From Chloroflexota bacterium (GTDB lineage Bacteria > Chloroflexota > Dehalococcoidia > UBA2247 > JAUWOP01): 35,040 nt of DNA. Shown here piece by piece: positions 8,966 through 17,903 of this stretch. Made by a program: the position numbers and the translations under genes. The stretch is taken from contig JAUWOP010000009.1 in the NCBI GenBank assembly GCA_030612045.1, forward strand, positions 1 through 35,040, in the 5' to 3' direction. Below the pieces are notes generated by a model. The model saw only the letters and a list, made by a program, of their open reading frames with translations. It was not told the DNA's origin and ran no database searches. Numbering within the stretch: the first letter of the stretch is position 1; each line of letters begins with the position of its first letter.

Positions 8966-9016
8966 AACACTCCAAGTGTTCGTATTATTGACAAAACACT
9001 GGTAATGTGTTACTTT
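8966..9016 (+). promoter_or_regulatory. Promoter with two operator-like dyads upstream of the small membrane protein gene
   Basis: TTGACA (8988-8993), 17-nt spacer, TACTTT (9011-9016); AACACT-CCA-AGTGTT (8966-8980) and AACAC-N7-GTGTT (8995-9011). Confidence 0.45.
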
Positions 9017-9075
9017 ACTATGCAATTGGGATAAGGAATCGGGAGTTTTAATAGTAAAAGGGGGGAGGTGAAAAG

Positions 9076-9384
9076 ATGATTGGTATAGGTATAGCGGTGA
9101 TAGTACTGGGTGCTATTCTCTTGGTTGCCGGGATACTCGTGGTGGTAATCGTACCCCGGGAGCTGAGTAAATGGGAGGGAATGCTTGGTCCACTACCAGA
9201 TATGCTGGGGGGTCTTGAGATACCTGGATTGACGGCACTAATGCCGATGTTAGTGGGTTTGTTGAAGGCAAGTGGCTCAATAATAGCAGGCTATCTGAGG
9301 CTGGCAGTAGTACTAGGAGGTGGAATAACTATTATAGGTGTCATCCTTATCGTTATAGGATACTTTGTAGGATTCGTAGTGTAA
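9076..9384 (+). CDS. Small membrane protein (102 aa)
   Basis: Strong RBS (GGGGGAGGTGAAAAG-ATG). Hydrophobic N- and C-terminal segments separated by a loop rich in Gly, Pro and Leu. Confidence 0.8.
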   Translation: MIGIGIAVIVLGAILLVAGILVVVIVPRELSKWEGMLGPLPDMLGGLEIPGLTALMPMLVGLLKASGSIIAGYLRLAVVLGGGITIIGVILIVIGYFVGFVV

Positions 9385-9419
9385 ACTGTTGTTTCTCTAC
9401 CACACCTATAAGCATATTC

Positions 9420-9437
9420 GGGATGAACTTTCATCCC
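9420..9437 (+). terminator. Small hairpin after the membrane protein gene
   Basis: GGGATGA-ACTT-TCATCCC perfect 7-bp stem; only a weak T-run follows. Confidence 0.35.
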
Positions 9438-9606
9438 TTCAGATTAGTTCCTCTCAGAACATCTAATATGGAAGAAAACCATCTAGAGTAAAGGGCTCTG
9501 GTTTCAGCAATAAGTGGGAGATAGACACAAAGCCATCCAACTTTCTTGGAACCCTATAGAGATCCACGATCCAGCCTATCCCCCACATGTATGATAGTAT
9601 GGTAGA

Positions 9607-10029
9607 CTAGTACTCAGCAGAAACTGAAGACATCAAGTTATTGAAGGCATCAATCGCACCTATCTTGGGCATCACTTTCATCATATCCCCTTCAACCTTG
9701 AAGGTTCCCCCGGTCAGTCCCTGGGCAGTAGTGAGCTCCTTTTTGTGAAGTTTGCACCAGGTATCATAGCTACCAACACCTCTGAAGAGAACCTTGCTTT
9801 CATCAGAGGGTACGCTACGCAAACTACCTCCTGCTGCCTCCTCTGATAACTTGAGGGAGGCTACCTTACCATCTTGAAAGTCCCATTCCACTCGCTTATC
9901 CACTCCACCAGGACAATCAAGAGCCAGAAAATGTAGAGTGGTTGTGAACCCCTTCGTCTTCTTCAAGTAGTCGGCATCACCGGACTTCGCTTTAACAGCC
10001 TCAGCCCATTCTTGACTCCATAGTTTCAT
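9607..10029 (-). CDS. SCP2 sterol-binding-domain-like protein
   Basis: C-terminal GGTFKVEGDMMKVMPKIGAIDAFNNLM resembles SCP2 proteins; RBS GAAAGGAGTTGAGAG-ATG. Confidence 0.75.
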   Translation of the reverse strand: MKLWSQEWAEAVKAKSGDADYLKKTKGFTTTLHFLALDCPGGVDKRVEWDFQDGKVASLKLSEEAAGGSLRSVPSDESKVLFRGVGSYDTWCKLHKKELTTAQGLTGGTFKVEGDMMKVMPKIGAIDAFNNLMSSVSAEY

Positions 10030-10071
10030 CTCTCAACTCCTTTCTAAAAATAATGTAATAATAATGGTGTA

Positions 10072-10100
10072 TTTTTACCATATTAGAGCAACTTTGTCAA
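10072..10100 (-). promoter_or_regulatory. Putative sigma70-like promoter of the SCP2-like gene
   Basis: Minus strand TTGACA (10100-10095), 17-nt spacer, TAAAAA (10077-10072). Confidence 0.45.
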
Positions 10101-10176
10101 GTTTTTGTAGGGCTTAGCGTTTAATGCTCTAACTAGCCCTTGCTAAAAAAGTGGTGGCTTGCTATTTTATACAGTG

Positions 10177-12639
10177 ATGGCATTAACCCCTATGCGGCAA
10201 CAATACCTGAGAATTAAGCATCAATACCCCGAAGCCATAGTCTTTTTCCGATTGGGGGACTTCTATGAGACCTTCGATGAGGATGCCAGGGTTACCTCCC
10301 GTGAGCTAGAGATTACTCTCACCTCTCGAGAGATGGGTAAAGGGCGTCGGGTACCTCTGGCAGGTATCCCATACCATGCCTTAGACAACTACATGGCGAG
10401 GCTCATCGGAAGGGGCTACAAGGTAGCAATCTGTGAACAGCTCACCCCCCCAGGGAAGGGATTAGTTGAGCGAGATGTAGTACGGCTGATAACACCGGGT
10501 ACGGTGATTGAACCTGCCCTCATTGAAGGGAAGTTGAATAACTACCTGGTTGGTATAGTTGCTGAGGGAAATCAGGTGGGGATAGCCTACGCTGACATAA
10601 CTACAGGAGAATTTGCTGTAACACAGCTTGATCAAGAACAGCTCCTCCCTGAATTAGGGCGACTGAACCCTTCGGAGATTGTTGTCCCTGAGGGGATGGA
10701 AATCCATGGCTTATCTGCCTTGTCCTTCTTTGTGAGTACGGTGAGTAACTGGCAGCCTGAACTGGATTACACCAGAAGACTACTAATGGAGCACTTTGGA
10801 GTGAGTAGTTTGGAAGGCTACGGGTGTGCTGCTCTCCCCCTGGCGATAGAAGCGGCCAGTTTAGTCCTGTGCTATCTGCAGCAGACTCAGAGGGGTAATC
10901 CGAACATCCTAAACACCCTGCATACCTACTCTACAGCTAATTACATGACCCTGGATAACCAGACGCGGCATAATCTGGAGTTGTTCGAAGACAATTACTC
11001 GAAGGATGCCTCTGGCTCTATCTTGGCAGTAATTGATTTAACTCAGACACCAATGGGGGGGCGGCTGATAAGAAGGTGGCTGGGTCAACCATTGCTGGAC
11101 ATTGTAGTGCTAAAGCAGCGTCAGAACGCTGTTGCGGATATGTATGAGAATACTTTGGCACGACGCACAATTATGGGATTATTCAAAAGAATGTCTGACC
11201 TGGAGCGACTGGTTAAGCGAATTGGGAGTGGTTATGCTAATCCTAGAGATTTGGTCAGCCTGCGGCGCAGCCTGGAGATAATCCCTCATATGCATGATGT
11301 ACTAAAAGAAGCAGGGGTGATAAGTTGGCTTGCTGAAAAGCTTGCCTCACCCGAAGATGTGACTGAATTGATTGCCCGAGCAATTGTAGATGAGCCATCT
11401 TTAACATGGGGAGAAGGAGAGATTATCAGAGAGGGTTTTTATACTGAGCTAGACGAGATACGCTATACCTCAAAAGAGGCACGCTCATATCTAACCAGCC
11501 TGGAGCATCACGAGCGAGAACGTACTGGAATCCGTTCTCTCAAGGTAGGTTACAACAAGGTCTTTGGGTATTACATTGAGGTGAGTAAATCTAACCTCAA
11601 CCGTGTACCAGAGGATTATATCCGCAAGCAGACACTTACTGAAGCAGAGCGATTCTTTACTCCTGAATTAAAGGAATATGAGACACTGATTCTGAATGCC
11701 CGTGAGAGAATGTCGGAGCTCGAAGTTGCCGCTTTTAGAGAGATATGCCGTCAGGTAAGTGAGCAGGCGGCACATATCACCTCTGTAGCTGAGGCAGTAG
11801 CTCTTCTTGATGTCTTCTGTGCTCTTGCTGAAGTAGCAGCACGCTACAGGTATGTACGCCCTGAGTTGAATGAGGGTGATGAGATTATTATCACAGGTGG
11901 GCGTCACCCTGTGGTAGAGAGAGCACTATTTGAAGCAGGCTTTGTCCCCAATGATGTTTATTTGGGGAAAGATACTCGGATTATCATATTAACTGGACCT
12001 AACATGTCAGGGAAGTCTACCTACCTGCGCCAGGTAGCTGTCATTGTATTGCTGGCACAAATTGGTAGTTTTGTTCCTGCCAATTCAGCTACCATAGGGA
12101 TTGTAGACCGCATCTTTACCCGAATTGGTGCTCGAGAGGACATTGCGGCAGGACAGTCTACTTTCATGATGGAGATGGTGGAAACTGCCAACATCTTGAA
12201 TAATGCTAGTCCTCATTCTCTCATTATTCTTGATGAGATTGGGAGAGGTACCAGTACTTATGACGGGTTGTCAATTGCCCAAGCAGTAGTGGAGCATATT
12301 CACAATAGTCCTGGTCTGGGTTCAAAGACCCTGTTTGCCACTCATTATCATGAGATGGTAGAACTGGCAGAATCTCTTCCCTCAGTGAAGAACTTTAATG
12401 TAGCTGTGGTGGAGGAGAGAGGTAAGGTGATTTTCCTGCATACTATCATTCCTGGGGGAGCGGATAAGAGCTATGGCATCCATGTAGCACAGTTGGCTGG
12501 TTTACCGCACCCTGTGATACAGCGTGCACAGAACATATTAGCTCACCTGGAGGGCAATAGCCACCACCTGGAGGTTCCGAAGAGCCCACGCTCTCATCAG
12601 TCTGAGAAGCGGCAGATACAAATGCCCTTGTTTGAATGA
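10177..12639 (+). CDS. mutS: DNA mismatch repair protein MutS
   Basis: MRQQYLRIKHQYPEAIVFFRLGDFYETFDEDA, TGPNMSGKSTYLRQVAVIVLLAQIGSFVPA, DEIGRGTSTYDG, FATHYHE. ATG at 10177 preferred over the TTG at 10159. Confidence 0.98.
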   Translation: MALTPMRQQYLRIKHQYPEAIVFFRLGDFYETFDEDARVTSRELEITLTSREMGKGRRVPLAGIPYHALDNYMARLIGRGYKVAICEQLTPPGKGLVERDVVRLITPGTVIEPALIEGKLNNYLVGIVAEGNQVGIAYADITTGEFAVTQLDQEQLLPELGRLNPSEIVVPEGMEIHGLSALSFFVSTVSNWQPELDYTRRLLMEHFGVSSLEGYGCAALPLAIEAASLVLCYLQQTQRGNPNILNTLHTYSTANYMTLDNQTRHNLELFEDNYSKDASGSILAVIDLTQTPMGGRLIRRWLGQPLLDIVVLKQRQNAVADMYENTLARRTIMGLFKRMSDLERLVKRIGSGYANPRDLVSLRRSLEIIPHMHDVLKEAGVISWLAEKLASPEDVTELIARAIVDEPSLTWGEGEIIREGFYTELDEIRYTSKEARSYLTSLEHHERERTGIRSLKVGYNKVFGYYIEVSKSNLNRVPEDYIRKQTLTEAERFFTPELKEYETLILNARERMSELEVAAFREICRQVSEQAAHITSVAEAVALLDVFCALAEVAARYRYVRPELNEGDEIIITGGRHPVVERALFEAGFVPNDVYLGKDTRIIILTGPNMSGKSTYLRQVAVIVLLAQIGSFVPANSATIGIVDRIFTRIGAREDIAAGQSTFMMEMVETANILNNASPHSLIILDEIGRGTSTYDGLSIAQAVVEHIHNSPGLGSKTLFATHYHEMVELAESLPSVKNFNVAVVEERGKVIFLHTIIPGGADKSYGIHVAQLAGLPHPVIQRAQNILAHLEGNSHHLEVPKSPRSHQSEKRQIQMPLFE

Positions 12640-12660
12640 GAGTAAACCGACCCATATCAG

Positions 12661-13998
12661 TCAATCTACTCTCTTTATGTCATACTGGATAAGGTCCTCA
12701 TAGGTTTCCCTGCGCCGTATCAGGTGTGATTCCCCTCCCTTAACCATGACTACTGCTGGTCTAGGGGCGCCATTGTAATTGCTTGCCGTAGGAAGAGAGT
12801 AAGCACCACAGACAGGGAGAGCCAGAATATCACCTGCCTTTAAGGGAGGGAGCATAATATCATGAATCAGAATATCACCTGATTCACAGAATTTGCCTGC
12901 AATGGTAACATTCTCTGATTCCTTATCGTGTGCTTTGTTAGCTACCATCGCCTCATATCTGGCACCGTAGAGTGGAGGACGGATGTTGTCTCCCATGCCG
13001 CCATCTACAAAGACATAGTGCCGAACCCCGGGGATTTCCTTTTCTCCTCCTATGGTGTAGAGGGCTACTCCAGCAGGTGCTGAGATAGACCTCCCTGGCT
13101 CTATGATAAGTTGCGGTGCCGGTAATCCCAGTTCTCTAGTTTGCTCTATTAAGGAGGAGGTGATAGTCTCCGCATAGCTGGCAATGGGGCATGGAGGGTC
13201 TTCTATGGTATAAGCGACAGCAAACCCACCTCCAACATTAAGTTCCTGAAGTTCGAGACTGTATGTCTGCCTCATCATAGCGGCAAACTGGAGTGTAATA
13301 CGGATAGCCTCTCTATACGGTTCGGGATCGAAGATAGAAGAGCCAATGTGGAAGTGCAATCCAAGAAGATTAAGATGGGGGCATGAAATGGCCATCTTTA
13401 GAGCTTCTTCAGCTTGATTAGTGGTAATAGGGAAGCCAAACTTACTGTCCAGAACGCCAGTGGAGATGTAGCGGTGAGTGTGAGGGTCAACGCCGGGTGA
13501 AATACGGAGCAGTATATTTGCAGTAGTGGCTCTTCTCTCTGCTACTTGATTCAGCAGGTGAAGTTCATAGATGTTATCCACTACAATCCGTCCCACCCCC
13601 CATTCCAGGGCTATTTCCAATTCCTTCTGACTCTTGTTATTACCGTGGAAATACACCTTATCCATAGGGAAGTCTGCTGCTCTGGCAATACTGAGCTCCC
13701 CTCCTGAGACTATATCTAGCCCCAGCCCCTCTTCATTAAGGAGAGAAACTAAAATGGGATGGATAAAAGCTTTGCAGGCATAGATGACCACAGAGTTTGA
13801 GTAACGTTGTTCAAATTCACTCCGAATCTCTCTGCATCTGGTGTGGAGAGTCTGCTCATCAAAGATATAAAGAGGGGTGCCAAATAGTGAAGCTACTTCT
13901 ACTACATCACAGCCTCCGATAGCGAGATGCCCTTGAGAATTTATCTCCGTGGCAACAGGAAAGAGGGAAAGCCTCGACAATTTCACCTCTACCTCCAT
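12661..13998 (-). CDS. lysA: Diaminopimelate decarboxylase
   Basis: PLYIFDEQTL, VIYACKAF (PLP lysine), LLGLHFHIGSSIF, LNVGGGFAVAY, EPGRSISAPAG, ESGDIL motifs. Confidence 0.97.
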   Translation of the reverse strand: MEVEVKLSRLSLFPVATEINSQGHLAIGGCDVVEVASLFGTPLYIFDEQTLHTRCREIRSEFEQRYSNSVVIYACKAFIHPILVSLLNEEGLGLDIVSGGELSIARAADFPMDKVYFHGNNKSQKELEIALEWGVGRIVVDNIYELHLLNQVAERRATTANILLRISPGVDPHTHRYISTGVLDSKFGFPITTNQAEEALKMAISCPHLNLLGLHFHIGSSIFDPEPYREAIRITLQFAAMMRQTYSLELQELNVGGGFAVAYTIEDPPCPIASYAETITSSLIEQTRELGLPAPQLIIEPGRSISAPAGVALYTIGGEKEIPGVRHYVFVDGGMGDNIRPPLYGARYEAMVANKAHDKESENVTIAGKFCESGDILIHDIMLPPLKAGDILALPVCGAYSLPTASNYNGAPRPAVVMVKGGESHLIRRRETYEDLIQYDIKRVD

Positions 13999-14187
13999 TC
14001 AAAAGATAGCATAATCTCCAGGGCAATAGTTTACCCCATCTGGGCTAAATCTGCACTATCTCACAAATACACGATTGTTCATCCAGGCATTGATAAAAGA
14101 ATGTAGTATATGCTAGATTAAGAAAGGCTTCGGGTGTGTTCTTATGGGCATAAAGATGAGAGGAATGAGTGAGGTAAAGAAAGAATA

Positions 14188-15045
14188 ATGAATAATGATT
14201 TTGACAGGTTTCATGGTTCTCCTGACTATGTTACCTCTGATGCCCTGAGGAATGTGGTAAATGCTGCGGTAGCACTGGAGCGTCCTCTTCTGGTGAGGGG
14301 AGAGCCTGGAACAGGGAAGACCTTGCTAGCGCACAGTATTGCTAAGGGGCTGAAGAAGAGTCTCCTCGTATGGAATGTAAAGTCCACCACTAAGGCACAG
14401 GAGGGACTCTATATCTATGATACGGTACAACGACTTAATGATAGTCGCTTCGGTGACAAGGATGTCTCTGATATTAAACAATACATAAAACTGGGTAAAC
14501 TAGGGCAGGCATTTGTTTCTTCTGAACAGATAGTTCAGCTCATCGATGAAATAGATAAGGCAGACCTGGAGTTCCCCAATGACCTGCTAAATGAGTTGGA
14601 AGAGATGTCTTTTTATATTCCTGAGACTAATGAGACTATTACTGCAAAGCACCGCCCTATTGTAGTGATTACCAGTAATGCTGAGAAGGAGCTTCCTGAT
14701 GCTTTCCTGCGCCGCTGTATTTTTCACTACATTGAGTTTCCTGATGCAGCTTTAATGGAGGAGATTGTTCGAGTCCATTTTCCTGATATTCAGCAAAAGC
14801 TACTTGGTGAAGCTTTGAAGACATTCTATATGCTGCGGAGTATCGATGACTTCCGCAAAAAGCCCTCTACTAGTGAGCTCCTGGATTGGATTCGTGTAAT
14901 TATTGCATGTGGGTTCCCTCCTGAGCAATTATCCAAGGACATTCCCTTCCTTGGTACTCTGCTGAAGAAGGAGAGTGACATGGAATACTTTACTAAGCAG
15001 CGAACTGGTCGCCAGGGGGTCTATTCTGGCACACGCTGGAGATAG
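14188..15045 (+). CDS. MoxR/CoxD-like AAA+ ATPase
   Basis: RPLLVRGEPGTGKTLLAHSIAKGL (Walker A), VQLIDEIDKADLEFPNDLLNELEEM (Walker B), VITSNAEKELPDAFLRRC. Confidence 0.92.
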   Translation: MNNDFDRFHGSPDYVTSDALRNVVNAAVALERPLLVRGEPGTGKTLLAHSIAKGLKKSLLVWNVKSTTKAQEGLYIYDTVQRLNDSRFGDKDVSDIKQYIKLGKLGQAFVSSEQIVQLIDEIDKADLEFPNDLLNELEEMSFYIPETNETITAKHRPIVVITSNAEKELPDAFLRRCIFHYIEFPDAALMEEIVRVHFPDIQQKLLGEALKTFYMLRSIDDFRKKPSTSELLDWIRVIIACGFPPEQLSKDIPFLGTLLKKESDMEYFTKQRTGRQGVYSGTRWR

Positions 15046-15088
15046 TGGAGACACGAAACAAAGTTGCGCATGGGTAAGGTTTTCTAGT

Positions 15089-16306
15089 ATGTTTACTGAC
15101 TTCTTTTATCTATTACGAGAGAGAAAGGTACCAGTCTCCATTACTGAATGGATGACTCTTATGGAAGCGCTCTCAAAGGGGTGTATCTCTACCCTGGAGG
15201 AGTTTTATTACCTGGCAAGAGCAATTCTGGTCAAAAGTGAGGCATATTATGACAACTATGATGTTGCTTTCCAGGAATATTTCAATGGTGTCGAGGCACC
15301 ACAGGAGATTACTCAACAAATTATGGAATGGCTCAGAGAAACCGTTGCTAATCGTATGGTACTCTCGGAAGAAGAGATGGCTTTATTCGAGAAACTGGAC
15401 CTTGATAAGTTGATTGAAGAACTGGAGAAGAGGCTGCAGGAGCAAACCAGTCAGCATGATGGTGGCAACTATTGGATTGGTAGAGGGGGAACTTCCCCCT
15501 TTGGGCACTCCGGGTACCATCCTAGTGGCATACGGATAGGGGGAGAATCCAGAGGTAGGCATGCCATCCAGATAGCACAGCAAAGGAAGTTCCGTAACTA
15601 CCGTAGTGATATAGTTCTTGATATTAGGCAGATTAAACTGGCATTGCGGAGGTTACGTCAGCTTAATCGCATTGGGCTCCTTGATGAACTGGACATGGAT
15701 GAGACTATTGATGCTACTTCCCGAAATGCTGGCGAGATTGAGATGATATGGAGACGGAGCAGGAAGAATGCAGTTAAGCTCTTGCTCCTGATGGATGTGG
15801 GTGGTTCGATGGACCCCTTCGTCTTACTTTGCAGTCAGCTCTTCTCAGCAGCTCATTCATCCTCACACTTTAAGGATTTCCAGTATTACTACTTTCATAA
15901 TTGTATCTATGATAGTTTGTATAAAGACATCGAACGGAGTGATGCAGTAAGCACCAACTACATCCTGCGTAATCTGGAGTCAGATTATAAGGTTGTCCTG
16001 GTAGGAGATGCTAGAATGGCTACACCGGAACTCACCGATAGATTCGGAGCCATCTATTATTATGACCGAAATGATGTACCGGGAATAATCTGGCTCAAGC
16101 AGATTACTGACCATTTTAGTCACTGTGTGTGGTTGAACCCCGAGGAACTGCGCTACTGGAATCACCCTACTGTAGCTATGATTGGAAGGCTTGTCCCAAT
16201 ATTCCCTCTCACCCTGGAAGGTTTGGAGGAGGCGGTAAAACGACTCATGGTAAAGGAGTGTAATACAAACAGGGCAGGCATCGTGCCCACCTGTAGTACC
16301 TTGTAA
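15089..16306 (+). CDS. VWA-domain CoxE-like protein
   Basis: MFTDFFYLLRERKVPVSITEWMTLMEAL N-terminus; LLLLMDVGGSMDPFV (MIDAS-like DxGxS); follows the MoxR gene. Track start 14975 overlaps the MoxR gene; 15089 preferred. Confidence 0.85.
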   Translation: MFTDFFYLLRERKVPVSITEWMTLMEALSKGCISTLEEFYYLARAILVKSEAYYDNYDVAFQEYFNGVEAPQEITQQIMEWLRETVANRMVLSEEEMALFEKLDLDKLIEELEKRLQEQTSQHDGGNYWIGRGGTSPFGHSGYHPSGIRIGGESRGRHAIQIAQQRKFRNYRSDIVLDIRQIKLALRRLRQLNRIGLLDELDMDETIDATSRNAGEIEMIWRRSRKNAVKLLLLMDVGGSMDPFVLLCSQLFSAAHSSSHFKDFQYYYFHNCIYDSLYKDIERSDAVSTNYILRNLESDYKVVLVGDARMATPELTDRFGAIYYYDRNDVPGIIWLKQITDHFSHCVWLNPEELRYWNHPTVAMIGRLVPIFPLTLEGLEEAVKRLMVKECNTNRAGIVPTCSTL

Positions 16307-16309
16307 AAT

Positions 16310-16498
16310 AGCTACACCTCGTACCCGCTTGGCTAGCTCTCCTTTGAGGATACGACGATTCTCTTTATTAAGGAGGATAGTATGGCATTTACCTGCAACT
16401 TCATCAGGCTTATATCCTGGTATCATCAGTAGACTAGAATTCATAAATGTGATGATACCCTCAGTGCTAATAATCGCCAGTCCCTCGTTTATCCTATT
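16310..16498 (-). pseudogene. PAS-domain relic (truncated sensor protein fragment)
   Basis: Minus-strand translation NRINEGLAIISTEGIITFMNSSLLMIPGYKPDEVAGKCHTILLNKENRRILKGELAKRVRGVA has PAS core features; an in-frame TAA precedes it and the downstream part loses similarity. Confidence 0.6.
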
Positions 16499-16665
16499 TT
16501 AGGAAGTTGGTCAATGAGCAAGCAAGGCTGGCTGCCTTTGACAAGAAGAAGAGAGGCAAAGTATAATTCGTAATGATATAAGCGTATTCTGATAGTAGCT
16601 GAAGAGAGGTTTTTAGGTTTGCTGCAGCTTGTCAATCTATAGGCTGAATAAGGAGGGTCGAGTAA

Positions 16666-17856
16666 ATGGATTTCCAATTGACGCCGGAACAAGTAGTATT
16701 GAGGAAGGAGTTTGTAGATTTCTTTGAAGCAGAGATGAAGCATGCCCCTGAGGGGTGGATAGGTGGTGAAGAGGAAGTAATTGCTACTGATGAAGGCTGG
16801 GCATTCCATAAGGAGATGGCTCGTAAGTTGGGGGAGCGAGGATGGATAGCACTTGCCTGGCCCAAGGAATACGGTGGGCAAGAGCGTCCTATCATGGACC
16901 AGTTTATGTTTAACGAGGTAAGGGGGTACTATAGGTCTCCGGGGATTGATGTTTTTGGTGTATCAATGCTAGCACCTACTCTTCTGGCAGCGGGAACTGA
17001 AGAGCAGAAGAAGGAACACCTGCCATATATTGCCAGAGGAGAAAGGGCGTGGTGCCAGGGGTGGAGTGAACCTGATGCAGGCTCTGACCTTGCCAATCTT
17101 TCTACCCGAGCAATAAAGGAGGGAGATGAGTATGTACTTAATGGGCAGAAGACATGGACTACCGGTGCACATTATGCCGATTGGTGTTTTGCTGTAGTGA
17201 GAACTGACACTGCATCAAAACGCAGCCGTGGGCTTTCCTTCCTTTTGATAGATATGAAATCCCCAGGTATTACGATACGTCCTCTTCCCAATATGGTGGG
17301 AGAACATATGTTTAATGAGGTCTACTTTGACAATGTTCGGGTTCCTGTAAAGAACAGGATTGGACCGGAGAATCAAGGCTGGGCAGTTACTAGAGCGGCT
17401 ATGAATTTTGAGAGGTCATCGGCTGAGTTCTTTGCTGGAAGCAAGAGGCTTGTTGAGGAAGTGGTAGAGTTCTGTAAAGAAACCAAGAGGGACGGTGAAC
17501 CACTCTCTAAGAATCCAGTGGTAAGGCATAAACTGGCTGCGATGGTGACAAAAGCTACAGTGGGACTTACATGGGCGCGTCAGGTTGCCTGGATTCAGCA
17601 TAAGGGAGGATTGGCTGTGGCGGAGGCATCAGCAGCAAAGGTCTTCGGGTCAGAGTCCGGCCAGCAGCTTACCTATATGGGGTGTCAGTTGTTAGGTACC
17701 CATGCACAGTTGAAGCGAGGTTCTCATTGGGCACCTCTGCACGGAAGCCTCGAGACCGAGTACCAGCGGTGCGTCGGGCTGAATTTTGGTGGCGGGACTT
17801 CTGAGATACAGAGAAATGTCATCGCATGGGAGGGTTTGAAATTACCTCGGGGATAG
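16666..17856 (+). CDS. Acyl-CoA dehydrogenase (FadE-like)
   Basis: WCQGWSEPDAGSDLANLSTRA, LNGQKTWTTGAHYADW, FGGGTSEIQRNVIAWEGLKLPR; RBS AAGGAGG. Confidence 0.95.
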   Translation: MDFQLTPEQVVLRKEFVDFFEAEMKHAPEGWIGGEEEVIATDEGWAFHKEMARKLGERGWIALAWPKEYGGQERPIMDQFMFNEVRGYYRSPGIDVFGVSMLAPTLLAAGTEEQKKEHLPYIARGERAWCQGWSEPDAGSDLANLSTRAIKEGDEYVLNGQKTWTTGAHYADWCFAVVRTDTASKRSRGLSFLLIDMKSPGITIRPLPNMVGEHMFNEVYFDNVRVPVKNRIGPENQGWAVTRAAMNFERSSAEFFAGSKRLVEEVVEFCKETKRDGEPLSKNPVVRHKLAAMVTKATVGLTWARQVAWIQHKGGLAVAEASAAKVFGSESGQQLTYMGCQLLGTHAQLKRGSHWAPLHGSLETEYQRCVGLNFGGGTSEIQRNVIAWEGLKLPRG

Positions 17857-17903
17857 CAGTTTAGTCAACTACAACTAATAATTATTGAGTGGAGGGATAA
17901 GTT

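Noticed and set aside
15089-16306. Possible CO dehydrogenase (cox) operon, given MoxR/CoxD and CoxE-like genes
   Set aside because: No coxL/M/S-like ORFs in the window; MoxR-VWA pairs occur widely without CO dehydrogenase.
16489-16881. 130-aa minus-strand ORF upstream of the PAS relic
   Set aside because: Mostly antisense to the first ACAD gene; I found no PAS or kinase similarity to join it to the relic.
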